Shown here piece after piece: positions 8,494-16,021 of a stretch of DNA of 64,000 nucleotides. This stretch comes from Chloropicon primus (Eukaryota; Chlorophyta; Chloropicophyceae; Chloropicales; Chloropicaceae): positions 558,001 to 622,000 of the forward strand of contig CP060765.1 in NCBI GenBank assembly GCA_023205875.1, given 5' to 3'. The notes beneath the pieces were generated by a model. The model saw nothing but the letters and a program-made list of their open reading frames with translations, was not told the origin of the DNA and searched no databases. Positions within the stretch are counted from its first letter, which is position 1. Every line of letters begins with the position of its first letter. Position numbers and translations under genes: made by a program.

Positions 8494-10803
8494 ATGGCGG
8501 AGGCGAAGCTGATTGACTTGGGTGGGGGCGAGGTGGTCGTGGTGGAGCTGGAGGAGGTGAGAGAGATGGTGCGGCGCCAGTGGGGGGCGGAGGGGGTGGA
8601 ATGCAGCCGCGTGCGATGGGTCGCGACGGGGGAGGGCTACGTGCTGTGGGGGGGACCGGGAAATGTGCACGGGGACGAGGAGTGGGAAGCCTTCGGTCTC
8701 ATCGCTGTGGGGGGGAGGACGCCTGCGGAGTCGGCTCGAGAGAAAGGGACTACCTGCGGTGCGGGCGTTCTGAAGTGGGTGTGTGCCACCCAGCTGCGGA
8801 AGGGCTGGCGAATCTGTGAGTGGGACGAAGGCGCTGCATATGTCGCAAGCGGTCCCACTGCGGTCGTAGGAGTGGTTCACGTCGGCACGGCGTCAGTGGC
8901 GGCCGCGGTGCTGCTGCGCGCTGGGGGAGAAGAGACTCCCGGGTGGGAGACCAAACTTTACTGCTTCGGCCCCCAAAAGCATTTCAGGGTGCTCGCTGTC
9001 GATGGTTTCGGGGCCAAAGGCCTCGGTCCAGGAGCAGAGCAGCGTCTCCAGTGCCTGGTTGCATTGGACGAGGACTTCGCGATGACCACCGTACGGACGC
9101 CCGAGGGCGGAGCACCTGGCAGCGAGCGAAGCGGGGCAAACGCACTGCTCCTACCTCCAGCGAAGTTGGCCCAACGCACGACTCAGGCTCTGGTTGTGGG
9201 CGCAGGAAACGGTGCATCAACGTCCACGCCAGACTTGATTTTGGCCACCCGGGAGGGGGAAGTCGCGTGCGTTAGAGGAGGGGTAATTCTGTGGAAGGCC
9301 TCGCTCGGGGTCGAAGGGAGCAAGTTCAGCAGAATCGTTCGGCTCGCCCCGGGCGGCCTCGTTATCTTTGCAGAGTTCTTGGAAAAGTCGCGAATGGGTT
9401 CGATACGGTCTTTCAAAGGATTTGGATTGGGTTCTCAATCCTGCTCCGTCGTTCCCTCTGCGTCAGAACGTGTGGAGATCATCCCCCAAAGCCCAAAGTC
9501 GTTGGGCAGTGGCGTTGTGGCATTGTGTCCGCGACGGGCTGCAGGGGGGCAGCCCGGTGTGACTCCATTGAGCTTCAAGGGAAAGGATGCTCTCGCTTCA
9601 ACGCTTTCTGTTATGCGCTGGGAGGCAGCAGAGGCGCCATCGCCACACCAAGATGAGAACGAGAGTGAGAGTGAGAATGGTAACGCCCAGGACCTGCTTT
9701 CAGAAACGATTCGCTCCAGACTCGTGGAGGAGTTGGACGGGCTCTTGGAGCAGGACAGACAGCGCCTTGACATGGGCGCGATGCTCATGGATTCCAAGGC
9801 GAGGCTGAACGATTGGGCTCACAAGGCCATGTGCGGGGCTTTCAAGCAGGAGGGCAGGCTGCCTAAAGCATTGAAGAGATTTGATCTGGGGACCAGCCTC
9901 AAGTCGAGCATCCTTGTCACGGCTCTTGAAGGAAAGTATGTGGCAGATTCCTTCGTGGTTTGTGGCCGGTTGCGCTTGAGTGACGATGCCTCGGGCAACC
10001 CCATGGACTTCCACATCGTCTCTGCCATTGCCCTGCTGAGCCCTGCACCTTCTTCGGAAACCACCGCGGTGGACTCGTTGTGCAAGAGGGCTCAGTGCAC
10101 GAAATTGAGCCAGGATGCGGCCTACGAGTTCGAGATCCGCATCGATGTCCAGGCTTTGGTCTCTTCGGGTGACCTGGCTCGGGACTCCGGGACCTCGTCC
10201 TCCCTTCGCGTCTTCGTCTGTGGATTCTGCTTGGCCTACGGGGAGGACGAGAGTTCCGAGGAGGGCGATCACTCGCCCTCCTTCACCCAGTCGTGCGGCT
10301 ATGCCACGGACCTCGCGGGCGGGGACACGGCATTCACCCACTACATTGGCAGAGTTGCCATCGATTTTGGGAAGATTATGACAAGAACAGACTTGGTTGA
10401 AGAGGGTCCTGCCATCCCGTACAGCATTCAGGACTTACCTTACAAGATGGAGATGACCTTGACGGACAAGGAGTCGGGGCATCCCGTGAGCTCCGCGTGG
10501 AATCGTTCGCTCCACTTGTCCGCTTGTCTCGAATCTTTTCTGGGGAGAACGGCAAAAAGTGAGGCAGGAAACCTTCTGGTTTGCGCTCGGTCCATCCATT
10601 ATCTGCCTCTCTTGGTGGAGTGCGTTCGCAAGAGCCTCGCGCGTGTCGACGTCGAAGCATGCCCATGCCTCTGCTCTTACGAGAACTTGGACTCCTTCCA
10701 CCACGCCAGCCTCTCCCTCGAACACGAAATCATTTCTTGGCTTGAAAACAAGCCGGTGAGCAGGAGGAGGACCGACGAGGCGTTCTCCTCCTGCGTGTGG
10801 TAA
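8494..10803 (+). CDS. hypothetical protein, 769 aa
   Basis: I do not recognise this protein. It is a long single-exon ORF starting MAEAKLIDLGGGEVVVVELEEV, with no obvious signal peptide or TM segment. The first 400 residues are rich in short beta-like stretches broken by Gly and Pro (for example GPTAVVGVVHVGTASVAAAVLL, LVVGAGNG, GVILWKASL), which would fit a beta-propeller. An acidic linker (ENESESENGN) and a predicted helix (RLVEELDGLLEQDRQRLDMG) precede a second mixed domain with several Cys. The layout, an N-terminal propeller-like part and a C-terminal domain in a protein near 800 aa, recalls FANCB-type proteins, but that is only a guess. TGTAA overlapping AATAAA lies 20 nt after the stop. 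Confidence 0.7.
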   Translation: MAEAKLIDLGGGEVVVVELEEVREMVRRQWGAEGVECSRVRWVATGEGYVLWGGPGNVHGDEEWEAFGLIAVGGRTPAESAREKGTTCGAGVLKWVCATQLRKGWRICEWDEGAAYVASGPTAVVGVVHVGTASVAAAVLLRAGGEETPGWETKLYCFGPQKHFRVLAVDGFGAKGLGPGAEQRLQCLVALDEDFAMTTVRTPEGGAPGSERSGANALLLPPAKLAQRTTQALVVGAGNGASTSTPDLILATREGEVACVRGGVILWKASLGVEGSKFSRIVRLAPGGLVIFAEFLEKSRMGSIRSFKGFGLGSQSCSVVPSASERVEIIPQSPKSLGSGVVALCPRRAAGGQPGVTPLSFKGKDALASTLSVMRWEAAEAPSPHQDENESESENGNAQDLLSETIRSRLVEELDGLLEQDRQRLDMGAMLMDSKARLNDWAHKAMCGAFKQEGRLPKALKRFDLGTSLKSSILVTALEGKYVADSFVVCGRLRLSDDASGNPMDFHIVSAIALLSPAPSSETTAVDSLCKRAQCTKLSQDAAYEFEIRIDVQALVSSGDLARDSGTSSSLRVFVCGFCLAYGEDESSEEGDHSPSFTQSCGYATDLAGGDTAFTHYIGRVAIDFGKIMTRTDLVEEGPAIPYSIQDLPYKMEMTLTDKESGHPVSSAWNRSLHLSACLESFLGRTAKSEAGNLLVCARSIHYLPLLVECVRKSLARVDVEACPCLCSYENLDSFHHASLSLEHEIISWLENKPVSRRRTDEAFSSCVW

Positions 10804-10843
10804 AGGATGGGGAGAGCAAACGTGTAATAAAATCATAATTCCT

Positions 10844-11758
10844 TTACTTTTCGTCCCTGGTGCTCATGACTCGCGCTGCACTGTCAACGGAGACTACTCG
10901 TCCAATCATCGACGGGTCCACTACCCCGTTCCAACCGAAGAAGGGGACGCGATCCCACTCCTTCCTCCCGTACTCTGCCTTCTTCCCCGAGTGAATCGTA
11001 GTCAGAGCCTGGAGTGGCTGCCTCCCCGTGCCTTGGCCAGCCTCCTGATCGACTGTGGTGACGGTGCAGCGGGAGCAAGGCTTCACCAGGTCAAAAATCG
11101 TTGGCTCCGCGGATTCTATTTGTATCTGCTTGATCCTATCCTCCACGAAGGGCTCTCCTAGCCCCTGCAGAACCACGTTGGCCCGAAACCTGTCCATGGG
11201 CACCTTCTCGTCCCCCTGCAGCTCGAGTTGATCGTTCACCGCATCCAGGGACTCCCTCGTGGCCACCAGGAACGGAAACCCGTCACTGAAAGCCGTCTGG
11301 CCTCGGGGAGCAAAGCCTTCCTCGGTTCTCCTGGTGCAGTCCTCGTTGAACCGCACGAGTCTGCAAGGAAACTTGACGAGTTTTGTGAAGAAATCCGCTG
11401 CCTCGTCGCCCTCATCCAGGCACCCCTCCGCCGTGAAGGACCACACCGTGGCCTTCCGCCTCGCCAAGCCCCCAACTCTTTCTTCCAGTGGCACCTCGAG
11501 CGTCCTGTCGTCCACGGAGACCGTCAAGGCCCCCCTCACCGCCGTCGGGTCGGAGATCGTCAAGGCCTCCACCGGAAGCGCCGTCCTCACCCTCGCCAGC
11601 TCTGGACACTTCCTCTGCGTCACCATCCTATTCTTCTCCTCGTCCACAACCATCCACTTCCTGTCGAACCGGAACCCATTCCTCTCCACCAAAGCTTGCC
11701 GGGCGCTGATACCGCCGCAGCTCTTGATGGGATAGATGTGCACCGAGTGAACCGACAT
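10844..11758 (-). CDS. MOSC-domain molybdenum-cofactor protein (mARC-like)
   Basis: A 304-residue protein with an N-terminal MOSC_N beta-barrel (MSVHSVHIYPIKSCGGI, then RKWMVVDEEKNRMVTQRKCPELARV) and a C-terminal MOSC domain (FLVATRESLDAVN, RFRANVVLQGLGEPFVED, KPCSRCTVTTVDQEAG). The Cys in PCSRC is at the position that binds molybdenum in mARC (mitochondrial amidoxime-reducing component) enzymes. There is no clear targeting peptide. ATG 11758 is the first ATG; the frame runs on upstream only through the CAAA repeat. It converges on the hypothetical gene, 40 nt between stops. Confidence 0.88.
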   Translation of the reverse strand: MSVHSVHIYPIKSCGGISARQALVERNGFRFDRKWMVVDEEKNRMVTQRKCPELARVRTALPVEALTISDPTAVRGALTVSVDDRTLEVPLEERVGGLARRKATVWSFTAEGCLDEGDEAADFFTKLVKFPCRLVRFNEDCTRRTEEGFAPRGQTAFSDGFPFLVATRESLDAVNDQLELQGDEKVPMDRFRANVVLQGLGEPFVEDRIKQIQIESAEPTIFDLVKPCSRCTVTTVDQEAGQGTGRQPLQALTTIHSGKKAEYGRKEWDRVPFFGWNGVVDPSMIGRVVSVDSAARVMSTRDEK

Positions 11759-12070
11759 CCTCCTCCTCTTCCAAACAAACAAACAAACAAACAAACAAAC
11801 AAACAATCAACAATAGAACGAATGCCAGACCAGAGTCCCGTCCTTTGTTGCTGTCGTCGCACGCCCGAGAAGCAGGAGCAATCCCGTGCACCAAGGTATG
11901 AATCGAAAGCCCGTGAGACGCCCTTCCGTCCCGTGCCCCTTTCCCCTCGCCCCACGCACAAGCTCCTCCCTCCACAATCGTTCAAGAGACCCACAGACCT
12001 CGCTCTCTCTGTTTCCCGCTAAAAAAAAGAACAGAAACTTTGGCGGGAACGAAGGAGAGAGGAGCAGAGG
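11759..12070. promoter_or_regulatory. divergent intergenic region with CAAA microsatellite
   Basis: A 312-nt spacer between the MOSC and PDZ-like genes. A perfect (CAAA)n tract at about 11772-11804 lies just upstream of the MOSC ATG. The rest is pyrimidine-rich and featureless. Confidence 0.4.
11772..11804. repeat. (CAAA)n microsatellite
   Basis: About eight perfect tandem CAAA units, 14 nt upstream of the MOSC gene start codon. Confidence 0.95.
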
Positions 12071-12919
12071 ATGGAGGTAGGAGTGACGAGGAGGGCGGCG
12101 AGTGGATTGCGAGGGAGGAGGAAGCTTGCGCGGTGGAGGGGATCCCGTCGCGATGGTAGAGTGAGACTGTCGTGCACGGCGTCGTCGTTGGATGAGTGGA
12201 ATGGGGTCTGCTTAAGTCAGGCTTGCCAAGCTGCGAAGAATCAGGCGACCCTGCTCGCGACGACTGGCCCCGTTGGGATGCTGGCAGCGTTTGGATTGCT
12301 GAAGTGGAACCAGGCGGGGGAGGAGGGGAGCGCTTCCAGCAGCGGGGCTTCGGTGGAGGGGTCTCCAGGGGAAGAGGAGGAGGAGGGGAGGGTGGTTGAG
12401 ATGGAGACCGATGTCTATGGCTTGGATGGCTATCGGCTGACTCGAGTGCCCAGAGGCTCCCCCGGCGCCAGGCTAAAGATTCTTTTGCCGGATATGGAGC
12501 GGCCGAGAACTTTCTACTTTGCTGAAACCGCAAAGAGGAAGAGCGTCGTGTTCGCCACGACGGTGGAACGGCCGGTGGGCATCGTCTTCGGGGAGTCTTC
12601 TGAGGGCAGGGTGGTCATCACCCAGGTCGACAAAGGCACGGATGCTTACAGGAAGTCCCAAGTCGCCAAGCTGGGGGAGGGTGATCGATTCTCTGCGCCG
12701 GAGGTGGGCGACCGCGTCCGCGCCTGCTCCTCCATCAATTTCTTCTACTCGCAGGCTTCCCTCTTTGGCGTCAAGCCTCCCGCGAGAACTGTAGTGCTCT
12801 TCGGAACGGAGGGGAAGTCCTTCGACGAGTTCTGCTCCGCTCTCTCCAAGTCCCAAGTGAGCGACGGGGACCTGACCCTCGTCCTGGAGAGAGACAAGGA
12901 GGAGGAGTCATCGCGATGA
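12071..12919 (+). CDS. probable plastid PDZ-like protein
   Basis: A 282-residue protein. The first 50 residues are Arg/Ser/Ala-rich with almost no acidic residues (MEVGVTRRAASGLRGRRKLA), as in a plastid transit peptide. A Glu-rich linker (about 105-115) follows. The C-terminal domain has a PDZ-like pattern: RPVGIVFGE, VVITQVDKGTDAYR, VGDRVRACSSIN. Small plastid proteins with one such domain are common in green plants, with roles mostly unknown. A TGTAA lies 36 nt after the stop. The Fanzor gene follows on the same strand. Confidence 0.72.
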   Translation: MEVGVTRRAASGLRGRRKLARWRGSRRDGRVRLSCTASSLDEWNGVCLSQACQAAKNQATLLATTGPVGMLAAFGLLKWNQAGEEGSASSSGASVEGSPGEEEEEGRVVEMETDVYGLDGYRLTRVPRGSPGARLKILLPDMERPRTFYFAETAKRKSVVFATTVERPVGIVFGESSEGRVVITQVDKGTDAYRKSQVAKLGEGDRFSAPEVGDRVRACSSINFFYSQASLFGVKPPARTVVLFGTEGKSFDEFCSALSKSQVSDGDLTLVLERDKEEESSR

Positions 12920-13335
12920 ACCACGCCCACGCACTTCTGTTTTGTATGTATACATGTAACGTAGGTCTGTCCAGGCATCCCCCTCCCCTCAGCCCAGTAC
13001 TATCGATGCTGGCAGAAGACGGGCGACGCTGGTGCGGGCAATGCCCATCCAAGAGACCTCCCTCTCCCCTCCTCTCCCCTGTCTGCTTCCCCCTTGGATG
13101 ATGATGATAGGCTGGGTGCTGTCCCTCAGTCCAGTCCAGTGGTGTGAGACTCAGCTGGCAGAAGACCAGAGTTGTTGGAGGTTTTCCCCTGTTGGTGGGA
13201 TTCCAGTGTATACCAGTTTGGTCACACCCAAAGGACAACCCACTAAGCGTTTTCTCGTGTTCTCACTTGCTGGACAAGGCCAATCTATAGTTACGAGGAG
13301 TTACGAGGAGGGCAGCGAGTGAAACCCTAACAGTC
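12920..13335. other. 5' flank of the Fanzor gene
   Basis: A 416-nt region before the Fanzor ATG. It contains a 13-bp direct repeat GCTGGCAGAAGAC at 13008-13020 and 13154-13166, and a tandem 10-mer TTACGAGGAG at 13291-13310. No terminal inverted repeat with the 3' flank was found. It probably holds the left part of the mobile element and its promoter. Confidence 0.45.
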
Positions 13336-15507
13336 ATGGCGCGATCAGGGAAGCGCCGTAAGAAAAAGGAGAAGCAGGGGAGTGGCTCGACGAGTTCCAC
13401 AAGGAGGTCGCACTCTGGCGAGAGTCATGCTCAGGGCGCTTCGAAGTCGGGGCAGGAGTCTCCGACGACGGAGCGGCCGTTACTTCCGTTCTGGAATCAG
13501 GGCTTGCAGTTGCTCTACGCGTTGTGCCTGCTTCCTACCGCGGACGACCCCGCCTCTGCGGGTGAGGGTTCGAGCACGCCTCGCAAGAAGCGGGGGGGGA
13601 AGCGGAAGGAGAAGCCGCTGGACGACCCCGCCTCTGCTTTCGAGGAGGGTTCGAGCACGCCTCGCAAGAAGCGGGGGGGGAAGCGGAAGGGGAAGCCGCC
13701 GGAGGCGGACGCCTCTGCGGGTGAGAGTTCGAGCTCGTCAGGCAAGCCTCGCAAGAAGCCTCGCAAGAAGGGCAAGAAGAAGAACAAGAAGAAGGGCAAG
13801 AAGAAGAAGAACAAGAGGGGGAAGAAAGCAGGGAAGCAGCCGGGTGGCTTGGCGGACGACAGCGTGAAGAAGACCTGGTTCTCATCGATCAAGAGAGAAC
13901 TTGAAGAGGTAAAGTGTCCGAAGACGGGATGGAGGTCGTGCTTGAACCTTCCAGAAGATTCTGTGGTATCCGTCGAGACATTGCAGTCGCCCGCCAAAAG
14001 GAAGAGGGAGCAGAAACTGAAGACCTCCAAGCTATTGTCGGAGCGAACGGTGATACGGACGAGGAAGCTTAGGATGCGCTTGAACCCTGAGCAGGCGAAG
14101 TGCCTTTGCAACTGGATGGGAGCTGCGCGTTTCACATACAACAAGTGTTTGGAGGCGGTCAAGAAGGAGGGTTTTCCGCTGGTTTGGACCGTCCTGCTGG
14201 ACAGATTTGTGACGGCCAAACCGCGACGCCCTGAGGTCTTTGAGGGGCTGGAGAAAGAGCTGAAAGAAATCCAATGCTCTCCACGGCCATGGACAAAACA
14301 GGAGGCAGAGCTTTTCGCGGCCAGAGAGAAGAGACTCGAGAGCCAAATTGGAGGCAGACGATTTCGCGCCGAAGTGGCCAAGGGCCGGGACTACGTTAGC
14401 GGGGCCTTTGTGAATCAGGAGCATCCTTGGCTGAAGGAAACCCCCTGTGCCATCGGACAAGCTGCCGTGCGAAGTCTGATCAAGGCATGGGATTCGAACA
14501 TCGCGAAGCAGGAAGCGATGAAGGAGCGCGGCGAGGAGAAGGGGCACCGCTTCGTTCTCAAGTATCGTCAACGTCAGCAACCGAGTTCTTGGACTATTGA
14601 AATTGATGCAAGAGAGTTAAAGAACGTGGAGACGATCGAAAGACCGAGAACGAGGCACAAGGATGACACGAAGCACAAGAAACGACGCAAGTGGACCAAG
14701 CTGGAGGTGTTCAAGAAGAAGATGGCCGGCGGGCCCCTGTACTTGACGGAGGAGGTCCCCGGGGGCAAGATCGAGGGTGCCGTGAAGATCACAAGAAATC
14801 GCCTTGGGCAGTTCCACATGCACATTCCCATCGCGACGCCATGGGATCGCCTGCCACCCCTGAAGCCTGAGAACAAGCGGAAGGTTGTCGCCCTGGATCC
14901 GGGAGTCAGGACCTTTCAGACGTCGTACTCGCCGCAAGAAGGCGTCGGGGAGTATGCCAAGGGCGAGCGAGGCTTCGCGAGGCTGTTCAACCTCTGCTGG
15001 AGGATTGATGAGATCATTTCCGAGCGCAAAGACCCAAAGGTGAAGCTCCCTTACCTCGACCGCCGCGACTTGAAGAGACAGCAATACGCCTGCATGGAGA
15101 AAATTCGAGGTCTCACTAACGAGCTTCACAAAAAGGTAGCCAACGATCTATGCAGGAGGTTCGACACAATCCTCCTCCCGGAGTTCAAGTCCCAAGACAT
15201 GGTGAAGAAGAACAACAACGGGAGACGCCGAGTGATCAGGAAGAAGACGGCTCGCACGCTCTTGACGTTGAGGCACTATGCGTTCAGAACGTTCTTGGCT
15301 TCCAAGGTGCTCTTGCACGGCAGTGAGCTGGCGATCGTGACGGAGGAGTACACCTCCAAGACCTGTGGCAGGTGCGGACACATCAAGAAGAACCTGGGTG
15401 GAGCAGAGGTGTACAAGTGCCAGAAGTGTGGCTTCAAGTGCGGTCGGGATGTGAACGGGGCACGCAACGTCCTCCTGAAGCACTTGCGTCAACCAAAAAG
15501 TGTGTAA
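13336..15507 (+). CDS. Fanzor (eukaryotic TnpB-like RNA-guided DNA nuclease family), Fanzor2-like
   Basis: A 723-residue intact ORF of the OrfB/TnpB superfamily. Domains: a very basic, repetitive N-terminal extension (1-235) with PRKKRGGKRK-type nuclear-localisation-like motifs; the OrfB N-terminal helix-turn-helix (about 238-275, KLRMRLNPEQAKCLCNWMGA, FTYNKCLEAV); a central REC/wedge-like part; and a RuvC fold. Catalytic acids are present: Asp521 (ALDPGVRTF), Glu616 (LLPEFKSQDM) and Asp705 (GRDVNGARN). A zinc ribbon (CGRCGH, then CQKCGF; Cys677/680/695/698) sits between RuvC-II and RuvC-III. ALDPGVRTF, YTSKTCGRCG and RDVNGARN closely resemble IS607-type TnpB proteins of algae and giant viruses (Fanzor2). 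Family knowledge: Fanzors cut DNA guided by an RNA made from the element's 3' end. No TnpA recombinase is visible nearby. Confidence 0.93.
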   Translation: MARSGKRRKKKEKQGSGSTSSTRRSHSGESHAQGASKSGQESPTTERPLLPFWNQGLQLLYALCLLPTADDPASAGEGSSTPRKKRGGKRKEKPLDDPASAFEEGSSTPRKKRGGKRKGKPPEADASAGESSSSSGKPRKKPRKKGKKKNKKKGKKKKNKRGKKAGKQPGGLADDSVKKTWFSSIKRELEEVKCPKTGWRSCLNLPEDSVVSVETLQSPAKRKREQKLKTSKLLSERTVIRTRKLRMRLNPEQAKCLCNWMGAARFTYNKCLEAVKKEGFPLVWTVLLDRFVTAKPRRPEVFEGLEKELKEIQCSPRPWTKQEAELFAAREKRLESQIGGRRFRAEVAKGRDYVSGAFVNQEHPWLKETPCAIGQAAVRSLIKAWDSNIAKQEAMKERGEEKGHRFVLKYRQRQQPSSWTIEIDARELKNVETIERPRTRHKDDTKHKKRRKWTKLEVFKKKMAGGPLYLTEEVPGGKIEGAVKITRNRLGQFHMHIPIATPWDRLPPLKPENKRKVVALDPGVRTFQTSYSPQEGVGEYAKGERGFARLFNLCWRIDEIISERKDPKVKLPYLDRRDLKRQQYACMEKIRGLTNELHKKVANDLCRRFDTILLPEFKSQDMVKKNNNGRRRVIRKKTARTLLTLRHYAFRTFLASKVLLHGSELAIVTEEYTSKTCGRCGHIKKNLGGAEVYKCQKCGFKCGRDVNGARNVLLKHLRQPKSV
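13543..13701 (+). repeat. tandem duplication inside the Fanzor N-terminal extension
   Basis: Two in-frame copies of a 78-81 nt unit (13543-13620 and 13621-13701) encode DDPASAGEGSSTPRKKRGGK and DDPASAFEEGSSTPRKKRGG plus basic tails. A third degenerate unit (EADASAGESSSSSG) follows. The copies differ mainly by three added bases, so the duplication looks fairly recent. Confidence 0.85.
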
Positions 15508-16021
15508 CTCCTCAGGGTTGCACATACGTTTGTTAGTACGGGCTGCCGTGCGTGGGCGGAAGTATTCGTTCATGTACGGTGGAATGGTCGTGGTAGGGCT
15601 GAATTACCCTGCCGAGAAACTTACAAACTCGGTGAAACGACCTTTGCAGAAAACTAACAGGTAAGTTGTGGCCGGTCTTCGCTCTCCGTGTTTCTCTCTT
15701 TCAGTGGAAAGGAGAACTTGCCTTTGTGCTTCCAGTATTGACTGTGATTTTCTTACCGTCCTTTCGTGACTTTTCTGTGTGCTGTTTTTGATCTGATGTC
15801 TGAACACCATAACAAGAGTTGGTGAGGAGGAGGGCGGAGGGCAACGAAGGGGAGGGGAGCCATGAGGGAGGGGGCGAGAGGCGTTGCCCGGCAGGGAGGA
15901 GGATTCATTTTCATGCCCGTCGAGCCTTGGGTGGTGGCGTAGAACAAGACAGCGAGATCACAGGCAGAGAGAGAGACAGAGAGAGAGACAGAGAGAGACG
16001 AGAGACAGAGAGAGATTTTAG
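15508..16021. other. 3' flank of the Fanzor gene: candidate guide-RNA scaffold, then a transporter leader
   Basis: A 514-nt non-coding region. Directly after the stop are several short inverted repeats, including GGTAGGG/CCCTGCC (15592-15613) and CCGAG/CTCGG (15612-15632). At 15661 a perfect donor (CAG|GTAAGT) and at 15704 a good acceptor (TCTCTCTTTCAG) could bound a 44-nt intron. A GACAGAGAGA tract (about 15963-16015) lies just before the transporter ATG. Confidence 0.5.
15592..15632 (+). ncRNA. candidate omega-RNA (guide scaffold) hairpins
   Basis: Two alternative hairpins start 85 nt after the Fanzor stop. One is GGTAGGG pairing with CCCTGCC (one G-U wobble, 8-nt loop); the other is CCGAG pairing with CTCGG (11-nt loop). 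The position matches where TnpB/Fanzor guide RNAs end, next to the element's right end. No guide or element boundary can be set from a single copy. Confidence 0.3.

Noticed and set aside
14471-14500. Stretch resembling a tRNA T-loop (GGGATTCGAAC)
   Set aside because: It is coding sequence of the Fanzor gene; no cloverleaf can be built around it. No tRNA or rRNA was found anywhere in the window.
13336-15507. Fanzor ORF as bacterial contamination
   Set aside because: It is embedded between genes with eukaryotic features, including a spliced transporter, and has a eukaryote-style basic N-terminal extension.
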